A DNA stretch of 64,000 bases from Adiantum capillus-veneris (GCA_014529385.2 CM043960.1:35178896-35242895), one strand, 5' to 3'; positions 47,064-59,024 are shown, counted from the first letter of the stretch. The notes: generated from the letters alone by a model not told the origin. Numbers and translations: made by a program.

Positions 47064-47119
47064 CTCCATTTTCAATGTTAATGGGAAGAGAGAGAAAGAG
47101 ATTAACGTTGAAAATGGAG
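47064..47119 (-). repeat. 19-bp hairpin upstream of the reductase fragment
   Basis: ctccattttcaatgttaat (47064-47082) and attaacgttgaaaatggag (47101-47119) are inverted repeats with one mismatch and an 18-base GA-rich loop. It lies just upstream of the reductase ATG, next to a CT/GA tract (47033-47052). Confidence 0.8.
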
Positions 47120-47189
47120 GTTGCGTGTAATGGAATGGTCTATGAACTTTGAGAGTAGCGGAAGTAGGAAATTAGATAAAGCACTTTTG

Positions 47190-48690
47190 TGAGATTACTT
47201 TGTGAGCATAGCAGGTGAACTTAATCGATGGTAGCAACATAAACATGGTACTTAGTTAATTTGGCATGAACAATACTTTTGCAAGAGAGAGATTTTAGAG
47301 AACATGACAACAATTGAGGACCGGATTCATGCGGAGCCGGTCCCCCCTCCAATAGGCATTTGTATAATAGTTTCACCCATCAAGAGAGACTTGGTACAAT
47401 ACATTCTTTGTGTTCCTTGTGACCTAGGTGATGAAATAAATATGGAAAGCTTCATGCATCACGAGCATAACATAAACTTTGTAGAAAGCATTAACTATCC
47501 CAAGCCTCAGTCCCAAGGCCTCAAACACCTTCGAAGGTGGAGAGAGCTAGCGGGGAATGAGGGTAGGGAAGAGGAAGAAGAAACATTTTATAGGAGAAAG
47601 AAATAGTTCCTCACTTATCATCACTATTCTTGCTAGCATACATAATAGCATAGTAATGAAGGTGGAGAAGATGGCAAGCTTAAGGCATTGAAGCACAGCT
47701 CTTGGTTGGATTTGCATTCCATAGCCAAGAATGTTGGTGTAGGCACTCAACTTCTCAACAAGCTTGGAGAAGGAGGTGGAGTTCCTCTACTTTCACCAAG
47801 TGAGAATCCCCCAAACAAATGAGTGTGTGAGAGGTGTATACCCCCCCAAGCATACCCCTTGCTTGCTTTGGACGAGCCCTCCCTTTTGCTCATGCCTCAA
47901 GCTCATTGGACACCTCTCTCCCTAGCCAATCATATGCACCATTCATTTCAAGTACATGGGTAGTCTTTGGACAAGTGTCCTCCTTACCCCTTAGAGAGAG
48001 AGAGAGCTTGAAAATATCTAGATGTTTGTTGAATTGAACTAGAAGCTCATTGGACCCCTCTTTAGCCTAGCCAATAGGATTCAAGCACACCATGTGTCTA
48101 AGCATAGGGAGAGTCTGACATGTGCCCCTTGAGAAAGGGGGTGCCCTTTGGGTGAGTGGGAGTGTAAGTCAAAGATTCCCCTAACTTTGGGGCTTTCCCC
48201 CTCCTTTGTAGGGTCTCTTTTTGACTCAAGCACCTTACCCCCCATGCATGGGAAGCTTCTCAAGCACCTTCCTCATCAAGCATGACAAGAACCTCAAGCA
48301 CCTTAGTCATCAAGCATGACAAGCACCTTAGTCATCAAGCACGACAAGCACTTCAAGCACCTTAGCCATCAAGCATGACAAGCACCTCAAGCTTAGGTCG
48401 GGTTCCCACCTCAAGCTCAGCCCTAGCTTGCCTAAGGTCAAAGGACTTTTAACACTAACCATTGGAGGTCTTTAATGAAGCTAACCCTAAGGTCATTTAA
48501 GCTCCATTAGCTAGCCTTGCTCTTTGACATACCATTTCTCATTTGGACCCCTTTACCATTGGCCCCGTGTTGAGATAGATCCGTAAGCACATGTCTATAT
48601 TCTAACCCTTGTTCCCATTTATTGTCCCACATTAAATGATCAGTTTAATATGAGAAATCATTTGGGTTGGTTAGATATTAGATTTATGAA
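47190..48690 (-). repeat. LTR of the E family, minus orientation
   Basis: Reverse complement of the E LTR in the same order: 48690-48560 matches the LTR start (tttcataaatctaatatcta then 'tctcatattaaactg'), 47900-48000 the 'ggacacttgtc' region, 47495-47620 the 'cctcaaacaccttcgaaggtgg' region, and 47265-47335 the 'aactgttgtcaatc...gttattgttcatgcca' region. It is more diverged than the E LTR pair and has CTT/AAG-rich expansions (48255-48400, repeats of 'caagcaccttagtcatcaag'). No partner or internal coding is seen; it looks like a solo LTR. Confidence 0.75.
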
Positions 48691-48769
48691 ATTGTGAGTA
48701 GTGAAGTGAAGCCAATCCTTGCCAGCACTTGCGTGTTATCCTCAACCTCATCATCATCATCATATGAGG

Positions 48770-49232
48770 CCGCGCTTGCCTGAGACGATCTCTTGCTCCT
48801 CATCTCCAACCAGAAATGTGGTCTCACAACGCAGAAAGACTCCAACAACTATGCTCAACTTATCCGTGTCATCGACTCCCTTTCCTCTCTTGGCATTGAC
48901 ATGACAACCACCTCCCACAAATCCGTCTTAGCTACCTAGCAGATGCTGTGGATCCACCTCTTTGGTACTCAAGCCAGGGATATGCTTGAGGTGATTGATG
49001 TTGAAGGGAAAAATCTCAATAATATCATAACAATTGAGGTGGTCAATTCATAGCGTGTGAAGTTTTGCTTTATTGTTGCTGCACTTCGAGGATCTGGGTG
49101 GAGAATTCTAGTTCCACCTTCTGTCTAGGGGTGGTTTGAATCAATTTATATTGATGAGAAAATACGAGTTGCTAAGGAAATTTGAAGAGACACCTTGTAG
49201 TTGATAAAGCGCCTTATGCATGGAATGGGTAA
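48770..49232 (+). pseudogene. plastid PAP/fibrillin-family gene fragment
   Basis: Plus strand, no introns evident. It reads NDLLLLISNQKCGLTTQKDS, RDMLEVIDVEGKNLNNIITI, RGSGWRILVPPS, then after a stop WFESIYIDEKIRVAKEI, a stop, RDTL and, shifted, LVVDKAPYAWNG followed by a stop at 49230. The C-terminal pattern 'GWFd.vY.Dd.iRvaKDiRGDyLvVdrAPYaW' is characteristic of one group of PAP/fibrillin proteins, which sit on plastoglobules and thylakoids. The stop in 'KEI*RD' is consistent with a C-to-T change of an Arg CGA codon. Stops and a frameshift show it is a pseudogene. 49233-49579 could be its 3' flank. Confidence 0.7.
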
Positions 49233-49576
49233 AATGCTCGACGCCTTGTGTGGGCATTTGATGCACCGATGCATGTTCTCCACTGCCTGGAGTGGATGAA
49301 GAGGACTCTTATCATTAGCTTTTATACATGGTCTTTATGGACATGGTGGCTTCTTATGATACCAAGGATGAGAGGGAAGCGGAGTGATTTGTCATGGAGA
49401 CCGTGAATATGGACTCAAGAAAACATAGTTGTTCTCGTGAAATGCATGAAAGCTGAGATAAACAAAAATGGTAATATATATGTAAATTTGTAATTTATGA
49501 CGATGCTGTGTAAAATCTAAGAAGGATTTTGTTTCTTCTCACACAAGTAAATTCTCAAGATAAAGCGAACCTTTTC

Positions 49577-49579
<3 letters not shown>

Positions 49580-49635
<56 letters not shown>

Positions 49636-49702
49636 AGAAAAAAAACTCGCTCCAAAAATTGATTTTGGAGCAAAGCGAGCTTTTTTTTTAATTGCTCAGT
49701 TG
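49580..49702. repeat. (GA)n and right arm of the inverted repeat
   Basis: 53 bp of GA repeats (49580-49632) then 49632-49702, the reverse complement of 37821-37912. It ends attgctcagttg. Element E sequence resumes to the right. Confidence 0.85.
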
Positions 49703-49769
49703 ATTTAAAAAAAATGGAAAAAGCTCCCTCCATTCGCATCCCCATAAAAACACACATAATTTTGCTTAG

Positions 49770-50715
49770 CATGGCTGAAAATAATGAACAGAGTAGGACT
49801 TATTTGATTTTGCACATGATGGTGCTACTAATGATGGCCATTGGTTTGTGAATTATCTTGTCTCCAGGCTTCAACAAGCCATGGACAATCCTTCTCTTCA
49901 AGGAGAAGTTCAACAACAACTTCACACACATGGCATTCTTCTAATTGCCCAAGAAGAGAGAGCTCATAGGAAGACTCTAGGTGAGATCTCCAAAAGAGGA
50001 CTCTCTATGGGTGATGAGAACAATCCGCTTGAAGAGCTCCAACATCAAATTGTTGATGCATCTCCTCCAAAAAGGAGATGTCATGCTCCAAGTGAAGAGC
50101 CTCCACCAATGGAGAGAAATAGAAGTGAGTCTCCAAACACTTCTATTAAAGACGTGGCTCCAAGAAGACGGCGGTAACAAAGGCTCCTCCAAAGAGGAAA
50201 AGATTGCCGCATAACTCTTCCTATCTTGATTCCAAGAGAGAAGAAAGAACTTCCAAGAAGAAAAAGGAGAGAAAGAGGTTACCCTCTTCTCCATCTTCAT
50301 CACCCTCCTCTCCCAATGAAAGTAGCGGCTACTCCTCCAAGGAGCCTAAGAGGAGAGGACATCGGAAATCCTGTGCCGCATGGAGAAGGTCCAACAAGCT
50401 CAAGAAGTTCAAAGAGGGAAGAAAGAACATCACTATCCTTACCAACGACGGTGCCTTCGACACCACCGACAAAGTCTTAGTCTTCATACAACAATTCACG
50501 GAAAGCCTTACGGGCTTCCATTATGAAGCATTTTCTTTCAAGCGATGCCGAAGATAAAGTTCTCACTTAATGGTGCATCTTGAAGATGTCTCCATATGAG
50601 TCTATCCACAAGTATGTAGACAAGTTTTGAGACCTACATCTAAAAGCTACTATCTACAAAAAGATAGGCTTTGGAGAGCAAAAGCAATAGTTTTGTGCCG
50701 GGCTACCCGAAGACA
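49770..50715 (+). pseudogene. gag of chromovirus E (capsid part)
   Basis: The likely start is at 49770 (MAENNEQSRTYL). After a frameshift it continues as NYLVSRLQQAMDNPSLQGEV, AQEERAHRKTLGEISKRG, a Ser/Pro/Lys-rich linker, then FKEGRKNITILTNDGAFDTT and VLVFIQQFTESLTG (capsid start). A further frame gives ESIHKYVDKF and GLPEDMNEYVNSQRPKTI. Gag assembles the particle. Several frameshifts are present. Confidence 0.8.
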
Positions 50716-51550
50716 TGAATGAATATGTCAATTCTCAAAGGCCCAAAACCATCTTGGTCGTCATTCACCACACCATGGTTGCTTCAAGAATTAATTTTCA
50801 ACAAGGGGCTAAGAAGAACTTTAAGCCCAAGGACAAAAATGAGCCCAAGGGGAAGAATAATGCTACACAAAATTCTTCCAAAGGAAATCCTAACAAAAAC
50901 AACAACAACAAAGCAAAGGACAAAGGTGTTTACAAAGGTAAAAACAAACTCTCACCCAAAGAGCTAGAGCATTATCGTAAGGATAACAAATGTTTTAAGT
51001 GTGGGGAGCAAAGACATGGCTATCGGTCTTGTCCACAAAGAAATGTACGCAATGAACCACCTAGAACCTCTATGATTGAAGCTCCAAAAGAGAATTTTCA
51101 TTGCAAAGGGTCACCACTTGCCTATGCATGGGGCAAGGTGAGAGAACTTGATGCTTTTATCCTCTTTGATCTTGGTTCAACTCATAATTTCATATCAATT
51201 GAGCTAGCCACCAAGTTGGGGATACAAGCTTATGAGACGGGAGATACTATGCAGGTAGATGGGGCTTTCAAGGGACAAGAAGCCTCCGTCACCTATTTGA
51301 TTGGGAAATTGAGACTCCATGTCCAAAGTTATGTGGACAAAGAAAATTTCTTTATCTCTCCTCTCAAACATGATGATGTAATTCTAGGGGCCATAAGGTT
51401 TAATCGCATGGCTGCCTCTATGAAGTTTCCTGAGAGAAAAAATCTACTTTAAGTATAGAGAGAGATATGTATAAAGATGCAAGTGAGAAAGGTAACACCA
51501 TACCCCTTGTACGTACACAAGCTTTTGACAAGTCAATGAAAAGTTCAGTT
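50716..51550 (+). pseudogene. gag zinc knuckle and aspartic protease of E
   Basis: A 245-codon frame: a Lys/Asn-rich segment (NPNKNNNNKAKDKGVYKGKN), then CFKCGEQRHGYRSC (C-x2-C-x4-H-x4-C knuckle), then the retropepsin with AFILFDLGSTHNFISIELAT. The catalytic D-S/T-G triad is replaced by D-L-G followed by S, so activity is doubtful. After RMAASMKFPERK the frame breaks, but GNTIPLV-like and KSMKSSVF-like words continue to about 51550, where the inserted segment begins. Confidence 0.82.
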
Positions 51551-51555
51551 TTCTG

Positions 51556-51788
51556 CTGATAGCCGATTTTTAGAAAACAAGAAAAAAAAGAAAAAAAAAT
51601 ATATTTTTCCTCTGTCGGGGCTTTGGCAACACCGTCAAAAGACTCGGCAATGCCCGGGCTCGTCCATACCCCAGCCTGGCAGGCCGCCCTCGGTTTCACC
51701 TCACCCCACCCTCTCTCTCTCTCCCTCTTGTTTTACACCCCTAGCGGGCCGCCAGTTTTGTAATATCCCCTCTCTCTCTCTCTTCCAT

Positions 51789-51846
<58 letters not shown>

Positions 51847-51915
51847 TCGTCCACACCCCAACCCTGGCGGACCACCAGTCTAGCACCACCCCCCCCTATC
51901 TTCACCTAGCTCTAG

Positions 51916-51965
<50 letters not shown>

Positions 51966-51991
51966 AGAACGGCCCCGTAGACCATGGAAGG

Positions 51992-52083
<92 letters not shown>

Positions 52084-54943
52084 AATTCCCTTCTCCACCA
52101 CTCACCGTATTCCCTATCCCCTCTCACCCTCTCTCACAACCTCACACTCCCTCTCTCACCTTTTTCCCTTGGTGGGAACCGCCGCTAGACTCTCTCTCTC
52201 TCTCTCTCTATGCTAAGCCCTTTGTTGACTAATCTCTCCCCCCCCCCCCCCCCCCCCCTTCGTTTGCGGCCACTGTCGAGCCCCGCCTGCGCTTCCCTTC
52301 GCTCGCACCCCCGGACCCAGCACCTCGCGGGCGCAACACAACCACACACACCACCCCCCTATCCTCTCATCCCCCCCTCTCTCTCCACACCCTCTCTCTC
52401 TCACCCCATCTCTCCCCCCCCCCCGCCTCTACGTTGCAGCAATTCATAAAAAATTAACAAAAATATACATATATTTATATATGTTATATACATACACCCC
52501 CCGTTCCCACGCACACATGCGCACACACATATACATACACACACACACACGATTACACATATATACATACACATGCTCATGCACACACATACATACATAC
52601 ACACACACACACACGCATATACGAACGCACCACACATAAAAAAAATACAAGAAAACGGTGGATTCAGCAGCAACGACGGCATCAACAAAAAGGAGGACGA
52701 CCCAAATCTCGCGTCGCCAACACCGAAACAAGAAAGGGCGCTGAAGGCATGCCCCGGCCAGCACCGAAAGGGGGTAACTCAAACATCTCGGCTTCTCACG
52801 ACATAAACCGACTCCAGCAGCACTAAAACCTCACACCGACCACCCGAACCATCGACAAAACCCGTGTAAATACCCTAAAACCCCTGTCTTCCCTAATAAC
52901 CTAGCCATGGCTAGTGGATTGTAAAAAAACTCTCCCCCAACCCCACTCTTTCTCTCTCTATCTCTACCTTCTCTCTCTCTCTATTTCTCTTACTAGAGAG
53001 GCATCTAGGCCTTCTACAGTGACCAAAGGATATTTGCAATGACCAGTGGGTAAGGACCACCTCTCAAGCCTATATAAAGAGGCCTCCACTTAGCACAAAT
53101 ACACACATACACAGGGGAGAGGAGACACCCAAGAGAGAACACTCAAGGGAAGGAGGGGCATAGTAGCTCCATGCACTCTACATTCTAAGCACCACTAAGC
53201 ACGTAATGCACCCATGCTTGAGAGCTAATGGCATCATGTTTGATTGCAAGCTTTGGGTACTTAGCACTGGCAACATCACCATTCTCCCCATGATTCACCA
53301 AACCACGATCACTCTATGCACGTGAAGTAGTCGCTACTCTCCCACCAAGCAACACGAGCACGCTTGGATTGAAGGTATCAATGCCACACCACCTTGGCCT
53401 GCTCTCAATGTTGGTGATTGAGGTCGTCGGTGGCTGCATCGTTTTGCTGTCCTCCCTCAACTAACCCTCCCGCTAACTCCAACCTCGCTGTGCACCATAT
53501 GGCGCTCGTATCTCATGTTGCATCCCAAATGCCAAGAGCCAGGTTTGTAGTCGTCAAGATCACCACTTGTAAGTATCTTCATCACCAATAAAAGGGGTTT
53601 AATTTTGTCTTGATCTTTGGGGTCCATCCTCTATTCTAAATTCCCATGGTTACGGGATGTTTCGTCTCTTGTATATCACCCTACTGGTGCTCCATCATGT
53701 GCAATCTCTTCCGCCAGTCAGTGTGCCCTGTTCCGAGCTTTTCACATATCTCTCTCATGCACATACTAATGACTTGTGATGAGGCATTCCTCTACATGTG
53801 AACGATTGTTACACTACCATTTCGTGTTGACTACCTAGAGAGCCTTTCACATTTGCTACACTAGGTCATGTACGTTTGCGTCCTAGCCCATTTATTCTAG
53901 GTGGTGCCCCTTCCTACCCATAGGATCACTCCTACCTAGAGATGATGCTTGGGGATGTTCAGGCTATGTGTGGTGTAGAGGCCACCCCATATGGCATGTC
54001 ATTTTCGGCCATCACTGCGTACATGATTTTTTGTTAGACAATCTATGAATGACACTACTGTTTTACTAAATAACAATGATGGAAATAAAGACAAATGCTA
54101 CAAACAAATGCGGAGTGTCCTTGCAAAATACCAAAAACAATATACTTCAAGCCATGAAACGAACAAATATGCATACCTGACGACTCGCACAAATCCATAA
54201 TCCAGCTCAACACGAACAAAGAGAGACAAAGAGCAAAATAGAGTGAGAGAGCATGTGTAGGTGCACCTCCTAGAGCGGAGTGCTATGTCGGCACGACGAG
54301 AGAGAAGAGAGGACAGGAGAGAAGAATAAGATGGACACTGCGTGCAAACTCCCCCCATGCAAGAGTGACCATTTCCCTATTGCACGTATTTACTTTATAG
54401 ATTTCTTGAATGGTCAAAGTGAGTAGAAACTGGCCGGCCGGTCATAAGTGGCCGAAGCTCTTAAGCAGCACTTGATCAAATATATATAAATTGTAATATC
54501 CTTTTGCATAATCCATTAGCTGCTAACTCTTTTTCCACCTGTCAGCTGTAGTAAATAGATGATTATCAATTACTATTACATACCTCTCCGTTGAAAAGCG
54601 GATTTCCTTAGTTGCAAATCTAAGAATCTGCAAACCATACTTGTCAAAAATAGTGATTAGAAATCTGTGTCAAAATTAGCATATAGTAAAACAAATTTTT
54701 TTAATGAAACTAAAAAATAGTGCTTATGCATGTCATCATCCACATAGTATTTACTTTATAGATTCCTTGAATGGTCAAAGTGGGTACAAACTGGCTGGCC
54801 GGTCATAAATGGCCAAAGCCCTAAGGATCAATTGAATAATCAAATATACATGAATTGAGATATCCTTTTGCATAATCCATAGCTGCTAACTCTTTTTCAC
54901 ATGTCAACTACAATAAATAGATGATTATCAACTATCATTACAA
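51556..54943. other. 3.4-kb low-complexity insertion in E
   Basis: It separates protease from RT. It contains CT arrays (51790-51841, 51992-52080), a GT array (51917-51963), a C run (52239-52258), and CA-rich DNA (52490-52620). An LTR-like segment lies near 53065 (TATA cctatataaag, 'aataaaagggg' at 53587) but no boundaries are clear. Its right end carries a 200-bp duplication. No gene was seen; long Ser-Leu or Arg-Glu translations are microsatellite artefacts. Confidence 0.6.
54386..54943 (+). repeat. direct duplication of about 200 bp
   Basis: 54386-54580 and 54747-54943 share 'gtatttactttatagatt', 'ctggc.ggccggtcataa', 'atatccttttgcataatcca' and 'aaatagatgattatcaa'. The second copy ends exactly where the RT reading resumes, so the pair may mark the end of the inserted unit or a local duplication caused by it. 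Confidence 0.8.
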
Positions 54944-56300
54944 CAAATTAGAGTTATCTAGTTTCATAAACCAATTTCAATATGTTTTCATTGATTACAT
55001 CCCTAGAGAGTTATCTCCAAAACGAGGGGATGATGACCATGCCATAGAGCTAGTACTAGGAAGTTCACCTTCCAATAAGTCTCCTTATAGAGTCTCTCAA
55101 GCTCAACAAGAGGGGATTATAAGGCAAGTGAGCAGATTGGTAGAAAAAGGGAGGGTAAGGCCTAGTTCATCCCCATTTTGCTCACCAATTCTATTAGTGC
55201 AAAAGAAAGATGGCACTTATCGTATGTGCATTGACTATAGAGGATTGAATAGAATCACAATTAAAAATAGTTTTCTCGTGCCTCGGGTGGAAGATCTATT
55301 TGATAAGTTGCAAGGGTCTACCGACTTCAATAGGATTGACCTTAAAGTGGCTATCATCAAATAAGGATAGTCAATGAAGATATTTTAAAGATCATTTTTT
55401 GTACTACATTTGGTCTTTATGAATATCTTGTCATGCCTTTTGGCTTGACAAATGCTCTAGCCACTTCAATCACATGATGGAGAAAATCTTTCGACCATAT
55501 CGCAACTTCATTGAAGTATTCTTTGACGATATAGTCATCTACTCCGAATCTTTTGAGGAGCACAAGAAACACCTCCATGTAATTTTCCAAACTTTGAGAG
55601 ATAATAAGCTTTTTATTAATCAAAAGAAAATTGAATTTTTCTTGCAAGAAATTCAATACTTAGGTCATATTATCTCAAATTTGGTATCTGTATGGATCCC
55701 ACAAAGTTGGAAGTAATTAAAGAATGGCCTACACCAAGGAATTTACATGAGTTACAAAGATATATTGGTATGTGTGCATACTATAGGAGCTTTATAGAAA
55801 AATTCTCATCAATGGCCGGTCCATTACATGATCTAACCAAAAAGAGCGTTAAGTATGCATGGACTGGAAAGGAGCAAGAAGATTTTGAGACGCTCAAACA
55901 AAAGCTTATCTCTCAACCCGTGATTATTTTACCAGATCTCACCAAGCCCGTTGAGATCCAATGCGATGCATGTGGTAATTGGCTTGGAGAATTTTTTCTT
56001 CAAGAAGGGAACTCCATAGCATATGAGAGTAGGAGATTGAATTCCAACGAGTGAACATTGGGCATTTATGAAAAAAGAGCTATTAGTTGTCCTACATGCT
56101 TTAGAAACATGGAAGCATTATCTCCTAGAGACTCCATTTATTCTACGTACGGATCATCAAAGCCTCAAATAATTCATGACTAAAACCAAGGTTTCTGACA
56201 AACAAATGAGGTGGGCAAATTTTCTTTCGCAATTCAATTTTCATATTGCTCATAGTGCAGTCAAGCACAACCAAGTGGCCGATGCACTTTTGCGACCGCC
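54944..56300 (+). pseudogene. RT-RNase H of chromovirus E
   Basis: KSPYRVSQAQQEGIIRQVSR, CSPILLVQKKDGTYRMCIDY, RGLNRITIKNSFLVPRVEDL, then shifts, [30 protein letters not shown] (catalytic FFDD kept), QYLGHIIS, MDPTKLEVIKEWPTPRN, and YIGMCAYYRSFIEKFS. RNase H: IQCDACGNWLG, SIAYESRRLN, a stop/shift, YEK.LLVVLHALETWKHYL, TDHQSL and NQVADALL. Four or more frame changes make it inactive. The motif order is complete. Confidence 0.88.
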
Positions 56301-57460
56301 AATGGTAAATGATGTGACAATAGCAACTCACAATAATCTATTTTCTATGATAGATGAGTATGCTACTGATCTAGATTTTAAAGATATAATTTATGCCCTT
56401 GCATTAGGGAAGAAAGAAGAACCGTTTACCTTGCAAGATGGTTATCTTCTCTATGGAAATAGGCTATATGTTACTCACTCACTCCGTGAGAAAGTAATAT
56501 ATAAATCTTATATTCCCAATTATGTGGGGCATAGAGGGATTCAATCTAATATACGAGGAGTAGAAACATAATCCTATTGGCCTACCATGAAAGTAAACAA
56601 TGTACAAGACTATGTTTCTAAGTGCGTGATATGCCAAAAGTAAAATTTGATCGAGGGATGCAACTTGGGTTACTCTAGCCATTGCCAATCCCTGATTCAC
56701 CATGGGAGAGCATATCCATGGATTTTATCTTTGAATTGCCCAAGTCTATCCATGGGAGTATGGGAATATGGACTATATTTGACAAGTTCAACAAACAAGC
56801 TCATTTCATACCTGTCAAAAGACTATTAAGGCACATCAAATGACAACCCTCTTCATAGCTCAAATTTTCAAGTACCATGGCTTGCCTGCATACATTGTGT
56901 CAGATAGAGATCCTAGAAGGGTCTCTTTTGAAAACCTAGGTACTAGATTAAATTTATCTTCAGCCTATCACCCACAAACGGATGGCCAAAGTAAAATAGA
57001 TAACTCCTCAATCCTTGACCTGCAAATAGCCTATGTTACAGAAGTAGATCAACCTTCTCAATGGAATAAGTATCTACTTCTTGTAGAGTATGTGTACAAC
57101 AACACTATACATACTTTACAAGAAAAGCACCATTTGAGGTCATAGAGGGAAGATCAAAAGCCCCTTGCTACTCAAAGTACATAGGAAGATCTTCGTTGAT
57201 TGATGATGAATATAGCCAAGACTTAGAAGAATATTTTCAAAAGATTAAAGAAGCTATATTTATCTCTCAGCAAAAGCAAAAGGCTGTTGCTAATAAGCAC
57301 AGGAGAGCCTTAACCTTCAAGCAAGATGATTGGGTCTTGCTAATGTTTCCTGAAGCTCGTCTAAGGCATACCTCGGGCAAGAATCCTACGGGACGCCAAA
57401 ATTATTATACTAAACTAGCAAAAAGATACTATGGTCCCTTTCAAATTCTTTAGCCAATCA
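56300..57460 (+). pseudogene. integrase of chromovirus E
   Basis: YVGHRGIQSNIRGVET, a stop, SYWPTMKVNNVQDYVSKCVI and CQK form the zinc-binding HHCC domain. The core is broken until QIFKYHGLPAYIVSDRDPR (catalytic Asp present) and SSAYHPQTDGQSKIDN, where the position of the catalytic Glu (usually GQSE) is Lys. The C-terminal part has KQDDWVLLMFPEARLR and LAKRYYGPFQIL. It inserts the cDNA. The Glu change and several stops mean this copy is dead. Confidence 0.85.
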
Positions 57461-57465
57461 ATGAG

Positions 57466-57753
57466 ATGGCTTATCAATTGAAGTTGCCCAATCATTGGCT
57501 CATACACAATTCCTTCGATGCGAGCTTAATTATGCCTTACAAAGTAGAGCCACCTCAAGAAGTCATCATTGAAGATCCTCTAGAATATGAAGGTCAAGAA
57601 GAGGTACTCCAACTTGAATCTATCCTACAACATGAAGACAAGGTCTTGCGAGATGGTAAGATTATCCAACGGCATCTTATTAAATTCAAAAGTTATCCTT
57701 TTGAAGATGCTAGATGGATGCAAGGAATCCAACTTAAGGCAAGGGAGACGTAA
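57466..57753 (+). pseudogene. chromodomain-like C-terminus of E
   Basis: MAYQLKLPNHWLIHNSFDAS leads into EEVLQLESILQHEDKVLRDG, IIQRHLIKFKSYPFEDARWM, which matches the chromodomain pattern 'e.Il.hR......YLVKWkgyp..e.tWe'. In chromoviruses this domain targets integration to marked chromatin. The frame stops at 57753, immediately before the LTR. AAGGCAAGGGAGACG (57735-57749) serves as the polypurine tract and is part of the coding end. Confidence 0.75.
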
Positions 57754-57977
57754 TGTCATAAAATTTAATATCTAACTTTCTCAAACAATTTTCTCATCTT
57801 AAACTGGCCATTTAAAATGGGAGGAGAATGAGAACTAGAGTTAGAATATCAATATGTGCTGCTAGGCTTATCTCAATAAGGGACCAAGAGGAGAGATAGT
57901 CTACAAAAGAGCAATGTGAACCCAATGAAGCTTGAAATGGCCTTAGGGTAAGCTTCATTAAGCTTTTAGGTGACTTT
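57754..57977 (+). repeat. 3' LTR of E, first part
   Basis: tgtcataaaattt... is collinear with the start of the 5' LTR up to 'taagcttcattaagc'. It is then interrupted. Confidence 0.9.
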
Positions 57978-58315
57978 GTCTCCAATATGGACTACTGTCC
58001 GAGCTGCTTGGTTGTGTTGTGATCCACCTTTGATATGGTAGTAGAACTCATGCATGTTCTTAACTGTACTAATTCTATGTATGTCTATTATGGGAATAGT
58101 TGGCTACTTATTCTGACCCTTAGGTGATGGTTACCTTCTCAACTAAGGTTTTCAATGTTCCTTGACTTGAAGATGGCGAACTTTTATATCTTCATGCTCT
58201 TGATATTAATACTTGTGTATAAAGATTGTTCTATACTATGAATGGGAATTATACAACCCTTTTATTGACATAGTTTCTAGTGTCCTTTGTAATTTGAAAG
58301 AATTCTTTGGTGTAT

Positions 58316-58480
58316 TAGTATTAGTATACCAGTACTACCAATGCCAGTACTACCAATACCAGTACTACCAATACCAGTACTAGCACTGCAAATCTAAGAC
58401 CAGTACCAGTATACCACTATACAAATTTCTTTATTGCAGTATAGCAATACCAATACACCAGTACTGGTATAACAATATAG
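58316..58480. repeat. VNTR of 'ccagtactaccaatac'-like units
   Basis: Repeated 12-18 base units built from CCAGTAC, TACCAATAC and AGTATAGC. Early units are almost identical, later ones diverged. Confidence 0.85.
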
Positions 58481-58787
58481 CAATATAGAACTCATGCATG
58501 CTCTTGACTATACTAAGTCGATGTATGATTGTTATGGGAATGGTTGGCTACTTCTTCTGACCCTTAGGTTAATGATTACCTTGTGACTGATGGTTTCTCT
58601 TCCAAATTGGTAGATGACCCTATTTTATGGTAGGTACTGGCTTACCTTGGGGCTTAAGTCAAGCGGCCTGGTAGTGTTTTTTGGGGACAACTACTGTGGT
58701 TATATTTCTCTGATGTGGTGCCTCTAGGGTTTGGTATTAAGCTGACCTATCTTACTCAGGTACGGCCTATACTTGTTGATCGTTATG

Positions 58788-58788
<1 letters not shown>

Positions 58789-58855
<67 letters not shown>
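58789..58855. repeat. (CA)n microsatellite
   Basis: 67 bp of CA repeats. Confidence 0.97.
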
Positions 58856-58858
<3 letters not shown>

Positions 58859-59024
58859 TTCAAAAGTATTGCTTACAAAAAAAAGAGGGTCTATCATAAA
58901 TAAGAGCAGATAAAACCGCCTTGGTTCCTCTTACATTACGGTTAAGCCGTCCATTACATGATCACACAAACAACTATCGCAATAGAAACATATGGGTGGT
59001 CGTTCTGTATGGGGCAGGATACGA

